Assembly: GCA_002077045.2 (NCBI GenBank)
Contig: KZ111151.1
Location: 124,001 to 188,000 of the forward strand
Direction: 5' to 3'
Source of the DNA: Rachicladosporium sp. CCFEE 5018
Lineage: Eukaryota > Ascomycota > Dothideomycetes > Cladosporiales > Cladosporiaceae
DNA length: 64,000 bases
Both the position numbers and the translations under genes were made by a program. The notes under the pieces were generated by a model that was not told where the DNA came from, did not search any database, and worked only from the letters and a program-made list of their open reading frames with translations. Each line of letters starts with the position of its first letter. Position 1 is the stretch's first letter. Shown here one piece after another: positions 21,822-31,011 of the stretch.

Positions 21822-22736
21822 ATGGACCCATACATGACCCACCCGTCGACGGCGCTGCAGGCGAAGGAGTTCACCGCACCAGGCACCCTCTCGGGGTTCG
21901 CGGGAGGCCAGCCTAACGGGCACCTCACTCCGCCTTCATCTGAAAAAGATGGATTGGCTCAGCAGACTGGCAAGCTCGCCATCACCAACGGCGCATCGCA
22001 AGGAGGGAATGCCGTCCAGGCGGCTGGGGTGACTCCCGCCACTCCCGCTGCGACGCCAGGTGCTGTGCAAGGTGTCAGTGGTATTGTCCCGACGCTTCAG
22101 TGAGTATTGCCTTTAGTGGTGTGTGTCTCTACGAGAACCGCTTTCTGACTGTTTCGCAAAGAAACATCGTTGCCACGGTCAACCTTGACTGTCGTCTCGA
22201 CCTCAAGACCATCGCGCTGCACGCTCGTAACGCTGAGTACAATCCGAAGGTGAGCGTTTACTGTTACTCCGAGGTCATGGACTGCCTACTGACAAATCTT
22301 ATAGCGTTTCGCTGCGGTCATCATGCGTATCCGCGAGCCCAAGACCACTGCCCTGATCTTCGCCTCAGGCAAGATGGTAGTGACTGGTGCCAAGTCCGAG
22401 GACGACAGCAAACTCGCAAGCCGCAAGTATGCGCGCATCATCCAGAAACTCGGCTTCAACGCAAAGTTCACGGATTTCAAGATCCAGAACATCGTGGGCT
22501 CCTGCGATATCAAGTTCCCGATTCGCCTCGAGGGCCTGGCTAGTCGCCATCACATGTTCAGCTCTTACGAGCCGGAACTCTTCCCCGGTCTGATTTACCG
22601 CATGATGAAGCCGAAGATTGTGCTGCTCATCTTCGTCTCTGGCAAGATCGTCCTTACCGGTGCGAAAGTGCGTGAGGAGATCTACCAGGCGTTTGAGCTC
22701 ATCTACCCTGTGCTCTCGGACTTCCGCAAGACTTGA
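21822..22736 (+). CDS. SPT15: TATA-binding protein (TBP)
   Basis: Three exons, 21822-22099, 22162-22249 and 22305-22736, joined 265 residues. Donors are GTGAGT and GTGAGC, and both junctions fall inside the conserved core and restore it (LQNIVATVNLDCRLDL and EYNPKRFAAVIMRIREPK). The N-terminal about 90 residues are a Gly/Pro/Thr-rich variable region beginning MDPYMTHPSTALQ. The C-terminal 180 residues are the saddle made of two direct repeats, recognisable by TTALIFASGKMVVTGAKS and VLLIFVSGKIVLTGAKV. TBP nucleates TFIID, and SL1/TFIIIB analogues, at promoters. The frame is open upstream from a GTG, but the first ATG is 21822. Very high confidence. Confidence 0.97.
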
Positions 22737-23677
22737 GCCACTCTGCGAGATGGTCTGGGGCACGAAGCATCTTGTACTACTACACGAACACTCAGCTTGC
22801 ACAAACAATGCTGCAGGGCTTTGATGCTGGCCTGTTGACCGATGGCGTACTGCTGGCTCCTCTGTGCATCGCTTGACTAAGCTATACCACACGAGCATGC
22901 GCAAAGCCTAGTCTATCTCACACGATTGCTTTTCTCTAGCATGGCGTGGTGTTTGGGGGCGTTTGACTTTACTTTGGCAAGGCTTCATGCATGGAAGCTT
23001 TTCACACTTGGGTTGCTTTTACAAAAAGATTGTGCTTTCCTTCTATCCTGACTAGAAGTGTGCCCGCGAGGCAGATATGGGGCGACAAGAGCGATGGGCT
23101 CTGATACAAGACTGATGACGAGGCGATGAGACGAGGGGAGATCATTCATCACTGGCATCAGTAACTGCTGATAGTTTGACTGGCGAGACAGGATGGACTT
23201 GGTAAGGAATGGTAAGGAAGAACGAGCGTTGAGAGCAAGTGGTGGAGACTCAGGGGTGGTCATGGCTGAAGGTAGTGCACCAAATGCCAGACTATGGATC
23301 ATTCCTACAATCTGTTATCCACGTCATTGTTGGTGTTTCCTTCCGGAGACCAATAATCTGAAGATGCTCGATGGATTGGCCCCGACGCCCAACCATGCGA
23401 CGCTCTGCAACTACGACTGATATACATCCACTCTTCGTGACATGTAGACTATTGTCTCTCCGTGAGCCTTTCTTTGGAAGCTTTCCGTTCCGGAGATGTA
23501 GCGTAGAAGCAGAGAGTCTGCTTGAAACTTTTGGAGAAGGAACCCGCGTCACTGGAACGTTCTTGCCGTGAATACGAGTGTCCTCATTTGACGTCTTCTC
23601 AAAGTCATACATACCATGAATTCGCTCTCGCAGCTACACTTACATTAGTACAACCGAGCTTCCAAGTAACCGAAGAG
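22737..23677. other. intergenic, TBP 3' side and Cid1-like gene promoter
   Basis: About 940 bp between two plus-strand genes. Only short frames without domains are present. A segment near 23453-23517 begins TCTCTCCGTGAG and ends CAGAGAGTCT, loosely resembling the palindromic units at 44.3-45.1 kb. Confidence 0.4.
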
Positions 23678-25384
23678 ATGAACCTCGAAGATCAGGTTCG
23701 TAACATGATATTGGGGTCGTCTCGACCGCCACCGCCTGGATTACAGCGACCGGTAGACCCGAACACCTTTAATAGGGGTGGTTCGCAGCAGCAGCGTCGC
23801 CAGCTCTACCAGCCGAACGAGAATCCAGTACCTCCTCGTGGGCCGCAACGGCATGGGCAGCCGCAGTGGCGACAGCTACAAGCTAGCTACCTGGATTCCA
23901 TTGCTGCAGCAGAGCTACCACGTGTAGAAATGACACAAGACGAGCACGAGGACAAGGAGACCTTCCGAAAAGCGATTGAAGACGTCTGTATCGATGTCTG
24001 CAATGCTGATCCGAAGCGTTTACCCAAGGTCTCCCTACAGTGCTTTGGGAGCTTCCAGTCCGGATTCGCCAGTGCAGGCTCAGACATGGATCTCGTGATC
24101 GTCGTACAGGATTCTGATGCTTCTGCATGCTTCTCCCTACTCGAAAACGACCTACCGCGTGCCCTGGAGAAACGATTACTACAAGTTGGCTACGGTGCAC
24201 GACTGCTTGGCCGGACGAGAGTGCCTATTATCAAGGTGTGCCAAGCCCCTGGTATGAGCCTTTTAAGCAAACTAAGGCAGGAGCGTGAAAAGTGGGATGA
24301 TCTTGATCCCGATAAGAAGTACTTTGATCTTCACCTCAAGAAGGAGCGCGAAGAGGACGTCGAAGATGATCTCGGATTGCCTGTGCTTTCTCCACCAAGC
24401 CCCAGTGCCCAAACCACTAACGCAGCCGACTCTATACTACCTCAGCCGACCAAGAGCTCTCCGGAGAGAGTCGATACCACCAGCAAATCACGCCGCGAAC
24501 CATGGAAACGCGAACGTACGAGTGGTGCACTCGACTTCCCTAAAGACGGCGTCGGCATTCAGTCCGACATCAACTTCTTCAATCCCCTGGGCATTCACAA
24601 CACACAACTATTTCGCTGCTACTCCCTCTGCGATCCCCGCGTACGGCCGATCGTTCTTTTCGTCAAAGCCTGGGCAAAGAAACGCCACATCAACAGCTCG
24701 TACTCCGGCACCCTTTCATCCTACGGCTACGTCTTGATGGTCCTGCACTACTTGACCAACATCGCCCGTCCAGCCGTGCTCCCGAACCTCCAGCAGCCCT
24801 GGCGTCCAAGCCCGAACTGCACGCCGCAAAGTGCCGATATCACTTCTGTCGATGACTTCACAGTCGATTTCTGGCGTCGCGAAGCCGAGATTACGGGTGC
24901 AGCGGCCGCTGGGCAACTGACACCGAATCGGCAATCGATCGGCTCACTCCTCGCTGGCTTCTTCACGTACTACTCGTCGCAAGGCGGCTACCCGCAATTC
25001 CATTGGATGAACGAAGTGATCTCAGTCCGCACACAAGGCGGCCTGATGTCAAAACAGGATAAGGGCTGGGTTAAGGCTGTGACTGAGGAAGGAGAGGGCA
25101 AGAAGGTACAGCATCGGTACCTCTTCTGCGTGGAGGATCCATTCGAAATAAGCCACAATGTCGCCAGAACGGTCACACACGCTGGAATTGTGGCCATTCG
25201 AGATGAATTTAGGCGTGCGTGGAGGATTTTGAGGGCTAGAGGAAACGGCGAATTTGCTACTGGTTACGATGGAGAGCTGATGGACGCTTTCATTGAGCAG
25301 GAGCGACCGGAGGCGAAGGTGAAGGGTTTTGATATCAAGGATGCTGAGAGTTGGCCGACTCTTGGGGCTCCGAAGGGGATCTGA
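23678..25384 (+). CDS. Cid1/Cid13-type non-canonical poly(A)/poly(U) polymerase
   Basis: Single exon. The first ATG in the conserved frame that starts a sensible protein is 23678 (MNLEDQVRNMIL), giving 568 residues; an in-frame extension to 23522 is possible. The DNA polymerase beta-like nucleotidyltransferase domain starts near residue 85. GSFQSGFASAGSDMDLVIV holds the catalytic pair Asp136 and Asp138, and the third acidic residue is Asp297 in GVGIQSDINFFNPLGIHNT. About 100 polar, acidic residues are inserted between these. The central domain has SSYSGTLSSYGYVLMVLHYL. The PAP/25A-associated region is LLAGFFTYYSSQGG through CVEDPFEISHNVARTV. Such enzymes add A or U tails to RNA 3' ends for decay or activation, in the cytoplasm (Cid1/Cid13) or nucleus. 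Nucleotide preference cannot be read from the sequence. Confidence 0.9.
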   Translation: MNLEDQVRNMILGSSRPPPPGLQRPVDPNTFNRGGSQQQRRQLYQPNENPVPPRGPQRHGQPQWRQLQASYLDSIAAAELPRVEMTQDEHEDKETFRKAIEDVCIDVCNADPKRLPKVSLQCFGSFQSGFASAGSDMDLVIVVQDSDASACFSLLENDLPRALEKRLLQVGYGARLLGRTRVPIIKVCQAPGMSLLSKLRQEREKWDDLDPDKKYFDLHLKKEREEDVEDDLGLPVLSPPSPSAQTTNAADSILPQPTKSSPERVDTTSKSRREPWKRERTSGALDFPKDGVGIQSDINFFNPLGIHNTQLFRCYSLCDPRVRPIVLFVKAWAKKRHINSSYSGTLSSYGYVLMVLHYLTNIARPAVLPNLQQPWRPSPNCTPQSADITSVDDFTVDFWRREAEITGAAAAGQLTPNRQSIGSLLAGFFTYYSSQGGYPQFHWMNEVISVRTQGGLMSKQDKGWVKAVTEEGEGKKVQHRYLFCVEDPFEISHNVARTVTHAGIVAIRDEFRRAWRILRARGNGEFATGYDGELMDAFIEQERPEAKVKGFDIKDAESWPTLGAPKGI

Positions 25385-26194
25385 AGGTACACTCCTTGGT
25401 GAGTAATTGGCGCCAGTGCGTCTATAGAACAGACCGCGGTAGTAGACTACACGAGAAAGTGCCTGAGAGAGTCACAGTGTGTTGCGCAAGTGCTGCTGCA
25501 ACTAGACACTGCCGCTATGCAGGGTAGCAAGCGTACGCAGAGATTCGTGCGCCTGGCTACCGTAATACTACTGCAGCGATACTGTGATCTCGTTGCGTTC
25601 TCTCTGTCTGTCGCCTCATCAGGCGGCAGTCTCATCTCACCTCGCCCAGGCGCGACATGTGCGTATGGAGCATGACAGGCTCTGCCACAGCACTCTCATG
25701 CTGAAATAGTATCGCACTTGTAAGTAAGCTGTCGATTTCATTCAACCACAGCCTCAGTGCCCACGTGTGAAGTGGCAAGCAGCACTCTTGGCAACGCCTC
25801 GGACCCAACTTCCCCCTTCCCGTGGTCACCCCTCGACGTCAGACTTCACGAACAAGCACACACATTCGACCTCATCGCCATACCACGTGCTGTACCTTAT
25901 CTGATCTCCCCGATTCCCGGCACAAGCGCTACTTCCGTTGCGAACGGCATTGTCTCAGCGCGCTTGCCTTTGTCGCCAGCTAAGCGCGGTCCGTGGAACC
26001 GATACGACCCCAAAAGGCAATCCTGCACTACAGACATCAAAGAACAGTATCGGAGACCGGGATTGAGCATTGCGCCGAGGAGATCTGCTTGTTCGCTGAT
26101 TGTAGCGCTGCGCTGTTGTAGTGCGCGCCGAGGCTTGAGTGTACAGGTCGACTTTTGAGGAAGATTGCTGCGCCGCAGCATACAGCCAGATATC
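25385..26194. other. intergenic, upstream of SEC4-type gene
   Basis: About 810 bp between two plus-strand genes. A 133-codon plus frame (25757-26158) has no domain or splice support. Regarded as 3' UTR of the Cid1-like gene and promoter and leader of the Rab gene. Confidence 0.45.
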
Positions 26195-26943
26195 ATGGCG
26201 GGCACACGGAACTATGACTTCCTCGTACGTCGCCGCACTGATGTACAGTCGAGAATCTCGTGCTCTGCTGGTCTAACAATGGCTAGATCAAACTCCTCCT
26301 CATCGGCGACAGCGGTGTGGGCAAATCCTGCTGCCTGCTACGCTTCAGCGAAGACAGCTTCACGCCCTCCTTCATCACAACAATCGGCATAGACTTCAAG
26401 ATCCGCACGATCGAGCTGGACGGCAAGCGAGTGAAATTGCAGATATGGGACACTGCGGGACAAGAGCGGTTCCGGACGATTACGACGGCATACTATAGAG
26501 GCGCGATGGGCATATTGCTGGTATACGATGTGACAGATGAGAAGAGCTTCAACAGTGAGTCGCTGTCGAACAGTGCGGGCGGCGAGCCTTAGCGCAAGGA
26601 AATACTAACGAGACTCTAGACATCCGCACCTGGTTCTCCAACGTCGAGCAACACGCCACAGAAGGCGTGAACAAAATCCTCATTGGCAACAAGTGCGACT
26701 GGGAAGAGAAGCGCGCTGTTTCCACAGCCCAAGGCGAGGCTCTAGCACAAGAACTCGGCATCCCGTTCATGGAAGTGAGCGCGAAGAGCAACATAAACGT
26801 TGAGAAAGCTTTCTTCAGTCTGGCGGGTGATATCAAGAAGCGGATCGTGGATACGCAGCAACCGCAGCAGCAGCAACAGCCGACTGGAGGTGTGCAGGTC
26901 GGTGGAGGGCAAGGAGTGGCAGGACTTGGGAAGAACTGTTGCT
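26195..26943 (+). CDS. SEC4: SEC4/Rab8-type secretory GTPase, stop codon cut by gap
   Basis: Exons 26195-26224, 26287-26554 and 26620-26943 encode a complete 206-residue Rab. Only the last two bases of the stop codon are missing, because the 100-N gap starts there. Starting MAGTRNYDFLIKLLLIGD, it has the P-loop GDSGVGKSC, switch I threonines in SFITTIGIDFK, switch II WDTAGQERF, the guanine motifs NKCD and SAKSN, and a C-terminal double-cysteine prenylation site (KNCC) after a Gln/Gly-rich linker. This is the Sec4/Ypt2/Rab8 subfamily, which brings post-Golgi vesicles to the exocyst at sites of polarised growth. The last 285 bp recur exactly at 46854 and with four synonymous changes at 27044. 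Confidence 0.95.
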
Positions 26944-27043
26944 NNNNNNNNNNNNNNNNNNNNNNNNNNNNNNNNNNNNNNNNNNNNNNNNNNNNNNNNN
27001 NNNNNNNNNNNNNNNNNNNNNNNNNNNNNNNNNNNNNNNNNNN
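26944..27043. other. assembly gap 1, 100 N
   Basis: Exactly 100 N, the conventional size for a gap of unknown length. The same stretch of the SEC4 last exon lies immediately left (26659-26943) and right (27044-27328) of it, so the flanks overlap rather than abut. Confidence 0.99.
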
Positions 27044-27330
27044 CAGAAGGCGTGAACAAAATCCTCATTGGCAACAAGTGCGACTGGGAAGAGAAGCGCG
27101 CTGTTTCCACAGCCCAAGGCGAGGCTCTAGCACAAGAACTCGGTATCCCGTTCATGGAAGTGAGCGCCAAGAGCAACATAAACGTTGAGAAAGCTTTTTT
27201 CAGTCTGGCGGGTGATATCAAGAAGCGAATCGTGGATACGCAGCAACCGCAGCAGCAGCAACAGCCGACTGGAGGTGTGCAGGTCGGTGGAGGGCAAGGA
27301 GTGGCAGGACTTGGGAAGAACTGTTGCTGA
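27044..27330 (+). CDS. SEC4: SEC4-type GTPase, 3' exon fragment (allele of contig 2)
   Basis: The 3' 287 bp of a SEC4 last exon, entering from the gap in the middle of the TEGVNKILIGNKCDWEEK region and ending with KNCC and a TGA stop at 27328-27330. Against the complete gene left of the gap, it differs at four positions in 285 bp, all silent third-position changes in Gly, Ala, Phe and Arg codons. It is therefore the end of a second, functional-looking allele whose 5' exons are not in this assembly segment, not a pseudogene. Confidence 0.9.
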
Positions 27331-27619
27331 GTGGATTGGAAGGCAGGATGTGCATGTGTGTGGGGAAGAGAGCGACATGATAGAGCGAGAATGGCGTTCA
27401 GGGCGTTCGAGGAGCGGCATCTCGAGACAGAGATGCGTGTTTGTACAGAGGTTCACAATATCAGCAAGGGAGTACACTTCAACAACACAGAAAGTTATGG
27501 CGGGACTGATAGCAAGACCCTGCTGCGTTGACGCTACATGCTCCATATCCAGTTGCAAATGCCCATTTACGACCCGCTAAATATGCAAGACCATCTCCTC
27601 CACCAAGATCGCATAATGC

Positions 27620-28684
27620 TCACCTCTGCGTCAGCGTCGTAGCAGGCACCTGGCCCTTCACCGGAGGCGGCTGATTAGGCGTCTGGAACGTCTTCTGCCG
27701 CTCCGCGTACTGCTTCACGATGACCGAGCAGCTGATCTCCTGACACAGCTTCTTCCGTCTCCGCTCGTCCAGCAAACCCACGAATTCCAGCCCTGAAGCC
27801 CGTCCGAGTGCTTCCACAGGGACTTCGAAATCTTGCAACGGCTTGTCGTTCGGTATACGGTCGTTGGGCAGCACGAATGCTCCAAGCGAAACGTTGCCGC
27901 CTACTTTGCCGTCCTCGGCATAGATAATCTTGTAGAAGTGCGTTGGCACCGCGATGTTCGGTGGGTGGCCGATGACTTCGTACGTGACTTTCCACTTGCT
28001 GTCGACAGGATCTCGTTTGGGAAGGTACAGCGGCCCTGTCACAACTCGGACAGAGGGGTAGAAGCTCGTCAACCTCCTCACAAAATCCTCAAAATGCGCC
28101 CAATAATCCCGATTAAACCCCTCACCAACCTGCGGACACATGTTGCTCAACGCGAACGTGGCGTCCATTGCCTCTTGACTCCACTTCGCATCTGCGGCCG
28201 GCACTTGGTGCCCGCGATCATAGCCCGAGCGGAAGTAGTCTGCGAGCTTCGCGCGGAATTTCACCGGGATGGAGGGATCTTCCGTAAAGACTGAGTGCCG
28301 TCGGTCGCCGTGCGAGATTGTGAGTGAAAGGGGCGTAATGTGCTCGGCGGACCAGTTTGGGTTTCGAGTTGTGCGGTTGAAGGAGGAGGTTAGGGAGGGA
28401 GTCGTGCGGAGATCTGAGATGGGGCCGGGGAAGCCGTACTGGAAGAGGCCTGAAGGGTCAACGGGCGGGATTGAGGGGTGGCCAGGGCCATCGTAAGCGA
28501 TCGGTGAGGGGCGCTGAAGGGTTGTTCGTGAAGGTAGGGGTGGTGTTGTGGTGGATGTTGGGGTAAGAACACCCTCTTGCTGTCTTCGTGAGCCGAATAC
28601 TGCTGCTGTTGCTACTGCTCCTACTGCTGCTGATGCGCCGGCAACGAGGGCGAGTGTGAATTTCGACATGTTGCGTGGTGGCAT
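27620..28684 (-). CDS. NUC1: mitochondrial endonuclease G (NUC1), copy 1
   Basis: Single exon, 354 residues, ATG at 28684. An N-terminal hydrophobic stretch (about residues 8-30, FTLALVAGASAAVGAVATAA) followed by GSRRQQ is a mitochondrial membrane anchor or targeting segment. A Pro/Thr/Ser linker (about 38-75) precedes the DNA/RNA non-specific beta-beta-alpha-metal nuclease domain, which begins FQYGFPGPISDLRT. The catalytic DRGH motif is at 156-159 with general base His159. LSNMCPQ with Asn181 and FNRDYW supply the metal and substrate residues. Family role: a sugar-non-specific nuclease of the mitochondrial inner membrane and intermembrane space, used in mtDNA turnover and cell-death DNA degradation. 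The paired gene at 47428 has the same length. Confidence 0.95.
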   Translation of the reverse strand: MPPRNMSKFTLALVAGASAAVGAVATAAVFGSRRQQEGVLTPTSTTTPPLPSRTTLQRPSPIAYDGPGHPSIPPVDPSGLFQYGFPGPISDLRTTPSLTSSFNRTTRNPNWSAEHITPLSLTISHGDRRHSVFTEDPSIPVKFRAKLADYFRSGYDRGHQVPAADAKWSQEAMDATFALSNMCPQVGEGFNRDYWAHFEDFVRRLTSFYPSVRVVTGPLYLPKRDPVDSKWKVTYEVIGHPPNIAVPTHFYKIIYAEDGKVGGNVSLGAFVLPNDRIPNDKPLQDFEVPVEALGRASGLEFVGLLDERRRKKLCQEISCSVIVKQYAERQKTFQTPNQPPPVKGQVPATTLTQR

Positions 28685-29492
28685 GCGAGAGGACGAGGAC
28701 GAAAGAAGATGGGAGAGCAGGCCTTATGACACTCCAGGCTCCTCTTCGGCCTACCTCTGTGCACGCGGGCCTACGACGATGACCAGTCACTTGATTGATG
28801 TTTCAGATTCTACGCGCCTTCAGACGCGTTTGCGAGTCGGCAATCGGAGAAAGTCAGGTTCCGAGACAGGGTGGTGCTGTCTCTCCAGATGTCTGGACAA
28901 CTCGACAGTGGTCTCTTCGTGTTGCCCAGGACAATGTATTCCCGGCGGCTGCGTCTGTGAGAGATCCGATTCATGAACGGAAATGACTGCGATTAGTCTG
29001 CGCATTCTCTCTCCCCGATGATGAGGGATAGTGGCTGTCGTGCAGGCGCGATTCTGGCAGCTCAAGACCGATCAGGAGCTGCGAGAGGTGGAGGCTTTCG
29101 CCATCCGGAAGATGCTCTCTCATCAGTACAGTAGGCGATGGAGGACGTTCGTGGTGCAAATGACGGGATCACAAGGGTCTCGGTATCGAGAAGAGCGGAA
29201 ACAGTAGGCTAGGCTTAGAGCTGTCTAGTTGCAGCAGAAGAACCTTACCCTACTAAACCTGGAATAAGTACCTCTGCTTCTCCAAAAGTCTGAAACTTTG
29301 ACAATGCTCCTATCATCTCATCCGCGGCTGTAGAGTCCTATGTTACCGCAATTGTGAGGTTCCAGCGTCTGAGAGGAAGACCCTATCTGTTCTACTCTAC
29401 CACGCAGACATCGAGCGACCCACGGACTACTGCAGATGCGGCTGTAGTAGCATAAGAGCGTTCAGAGGTGTACAGAGCTTGCAAGCCGGACA
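28685..29492. other. intergenic NUC1 / HGH1 (copy 1)
   Basis: About 810 bp. The corresponding 812 bp in the other copy (48493-49304) aligns with stretches of high identity, for example around 29345-29400, and small indels. No open frame is conserved between the copies with protein-like substitution, so it looks non-coding. The NUC1 promoter and HGH1 3' UTR lie here. Confidence 0.5.
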
Positions 29493-30745
29493 CTACAACA
29501 CTTCTATCATTTCTTCCTCTTCATCTATCTCCTCGACCCTTTGATCATTCCCTTTCCCCACTTTCGCGCCCTCGCCCTCCTCATCCCTCATCAGAACCTG
29601 CACCAATCGATCGCAGCCCTCTCGAACACCCTCATCTTCCACAGCCTCATGCAACTCTCTGACGATGGGATACACTCTTACCTCTCGCAGTCTGTCCCGC
29701 CCTTCTCTCGTAGTAGTAAGCAGCAACAGCGTCTCGAGATGCGTGACCAGAATATCAACCTGCGGCTCGCGCTTCTTGTCGTCATCTAGCAGCTGGCATT
29801 CATCCAGCATCCCGTCCGAGTCCTCAGAGCTGTAGGACTCGGAGCCCATAAGAGGAAGCAGAATGTAGGGTAGCAAATGAATCTCGGGCTCCGAAAGGAG
29901 TGCTGCATGATCAGACGTCGAAAATGCAGAGTTCTTGAGCGTGTTTGCTACGCCTCTCCGTCTGATAGTCGAGGAGTGCTCGGTGAAGACCATGATCTTC
30001 GATATCGGTACGACATCGGCATCCGATTTGCGCGGCGTGAGGAAATGTTTTCTGCCCGCGGGAAACTTGGCGAGATCGGAGAAGAGGTAAGAGAGGTAGT
30101 CGTAGTTGGCCTTCTTGTTATATGATCCTGCCGAGCCTTTGACGAACGCATCGAGGAGTTGATCGATGGCTAGCTTCGAGGTGGAGAGTGAGGCTACGGG
30201 GACACGGGAGAGCGTCAAGACTTTTGTGATCGACGGCGACTTGGAAAGGTTGGCTAGGAGCATGCATTGGGCGTCGGCGTTTACATCGGTGGAGGACTGG
30301 GAGTATCGTCAAATCAAATATTCGAAATCAAGAGACATAATTGCTCACAAGTATTCGAGACAGCAAGCTCTCGAGGAACGCATCGTCGCCCGCGAGCGCT
30401 TCGAGGACTTCGGCATCGGTCGAGAGGTTGATGAGGATTGTCAAGGCATGGGCGGCGATCGGGGTGTAGTCTTTGATCAAGAGCTTGAGATCCCGGATAG
30501 GTTCGAGCTCATTTCGTTTGAACAGACTTGGCTGAGCTGTGCTATAACCAACGAGATTCTCGGTGGCTGCGATGGAAGTGTTAGGATTGAGTCGATATCG
30601 TCGTCAATTGATTGCTCACGTGCGCACCGATCTGACGGATGTCTTTGTTGCCGTGGTGGAGGAACTCGACTAGCTATTGTCGTGATCAGTTGTTGATCGG
30701 AATCGACGGGTGATCAATTGTTACCTCCTCGAGTTCTGTAGGCAT
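29493..30745 (-). CDS. HGH1: HGH1 family armadillo-like protein (eEF2 folding factor), copy 1
   Basis: Four exons on the minus strand, 30745-30725, 30673-30628, 30566-30349 and 30296-29493, joined 362 residues. The first exon is only 21 nt (MPTELEE). The second encodes LVEFLHHGNKDIRQI. Phases agree and the joined sequence RQIATENLVGYS and DAQCMLLANLSKSPSI matches the HGH1 family (DUF383 and DUF384 domains). The protein is an all-helical armadillo-like solenoid with conserved ANYDYLSYLFSDLAKFPAGR and an acidic C-terminal tail. Yeast Hgh1 is a cytosolic chaperone that hands eEF2 to TRiC/Hsp90. The gene is divergent from the golgin with 266 bp between starts. Confidence 0.92.
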
Positions 30746-31011
30746 ACTTGCTACATGCCCTGACGATCGATGAGAACGACGGATTCGCCGACAAAATTAC
30801 AGGTGCTTGACTAGGAGTCTGAACAGCACGAGGCAATCCGAGCCGAGCTCCGGTGTGACAGCGTCCAAGCAATGGTAACGATGATCTCTCCAAACCTAAG
30901 ATACTTTGTACTACACTGTCTTCGCTTCTTCCTGTACTGTCGCTGTACGTTTGCTAATGTCAGGTCATGCTTATACGAAGTAATGTGTATGCATAGCGGA
31001 GAGACCTCACC
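30746..31011. promoter_or_regulatory. bidirectional promoter HGH1 / golgin (copy 1)
   Basis: 266 bp between two divergent start codons. The sequence near the golgin start (30905-31011), including GCATAGCGGAGAGACCTCACC, is almost unchanged in the other copy (50557-50822), which supports shared promoter or leader elements. No canonical TATA element stands out. Confidence 0.5.
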
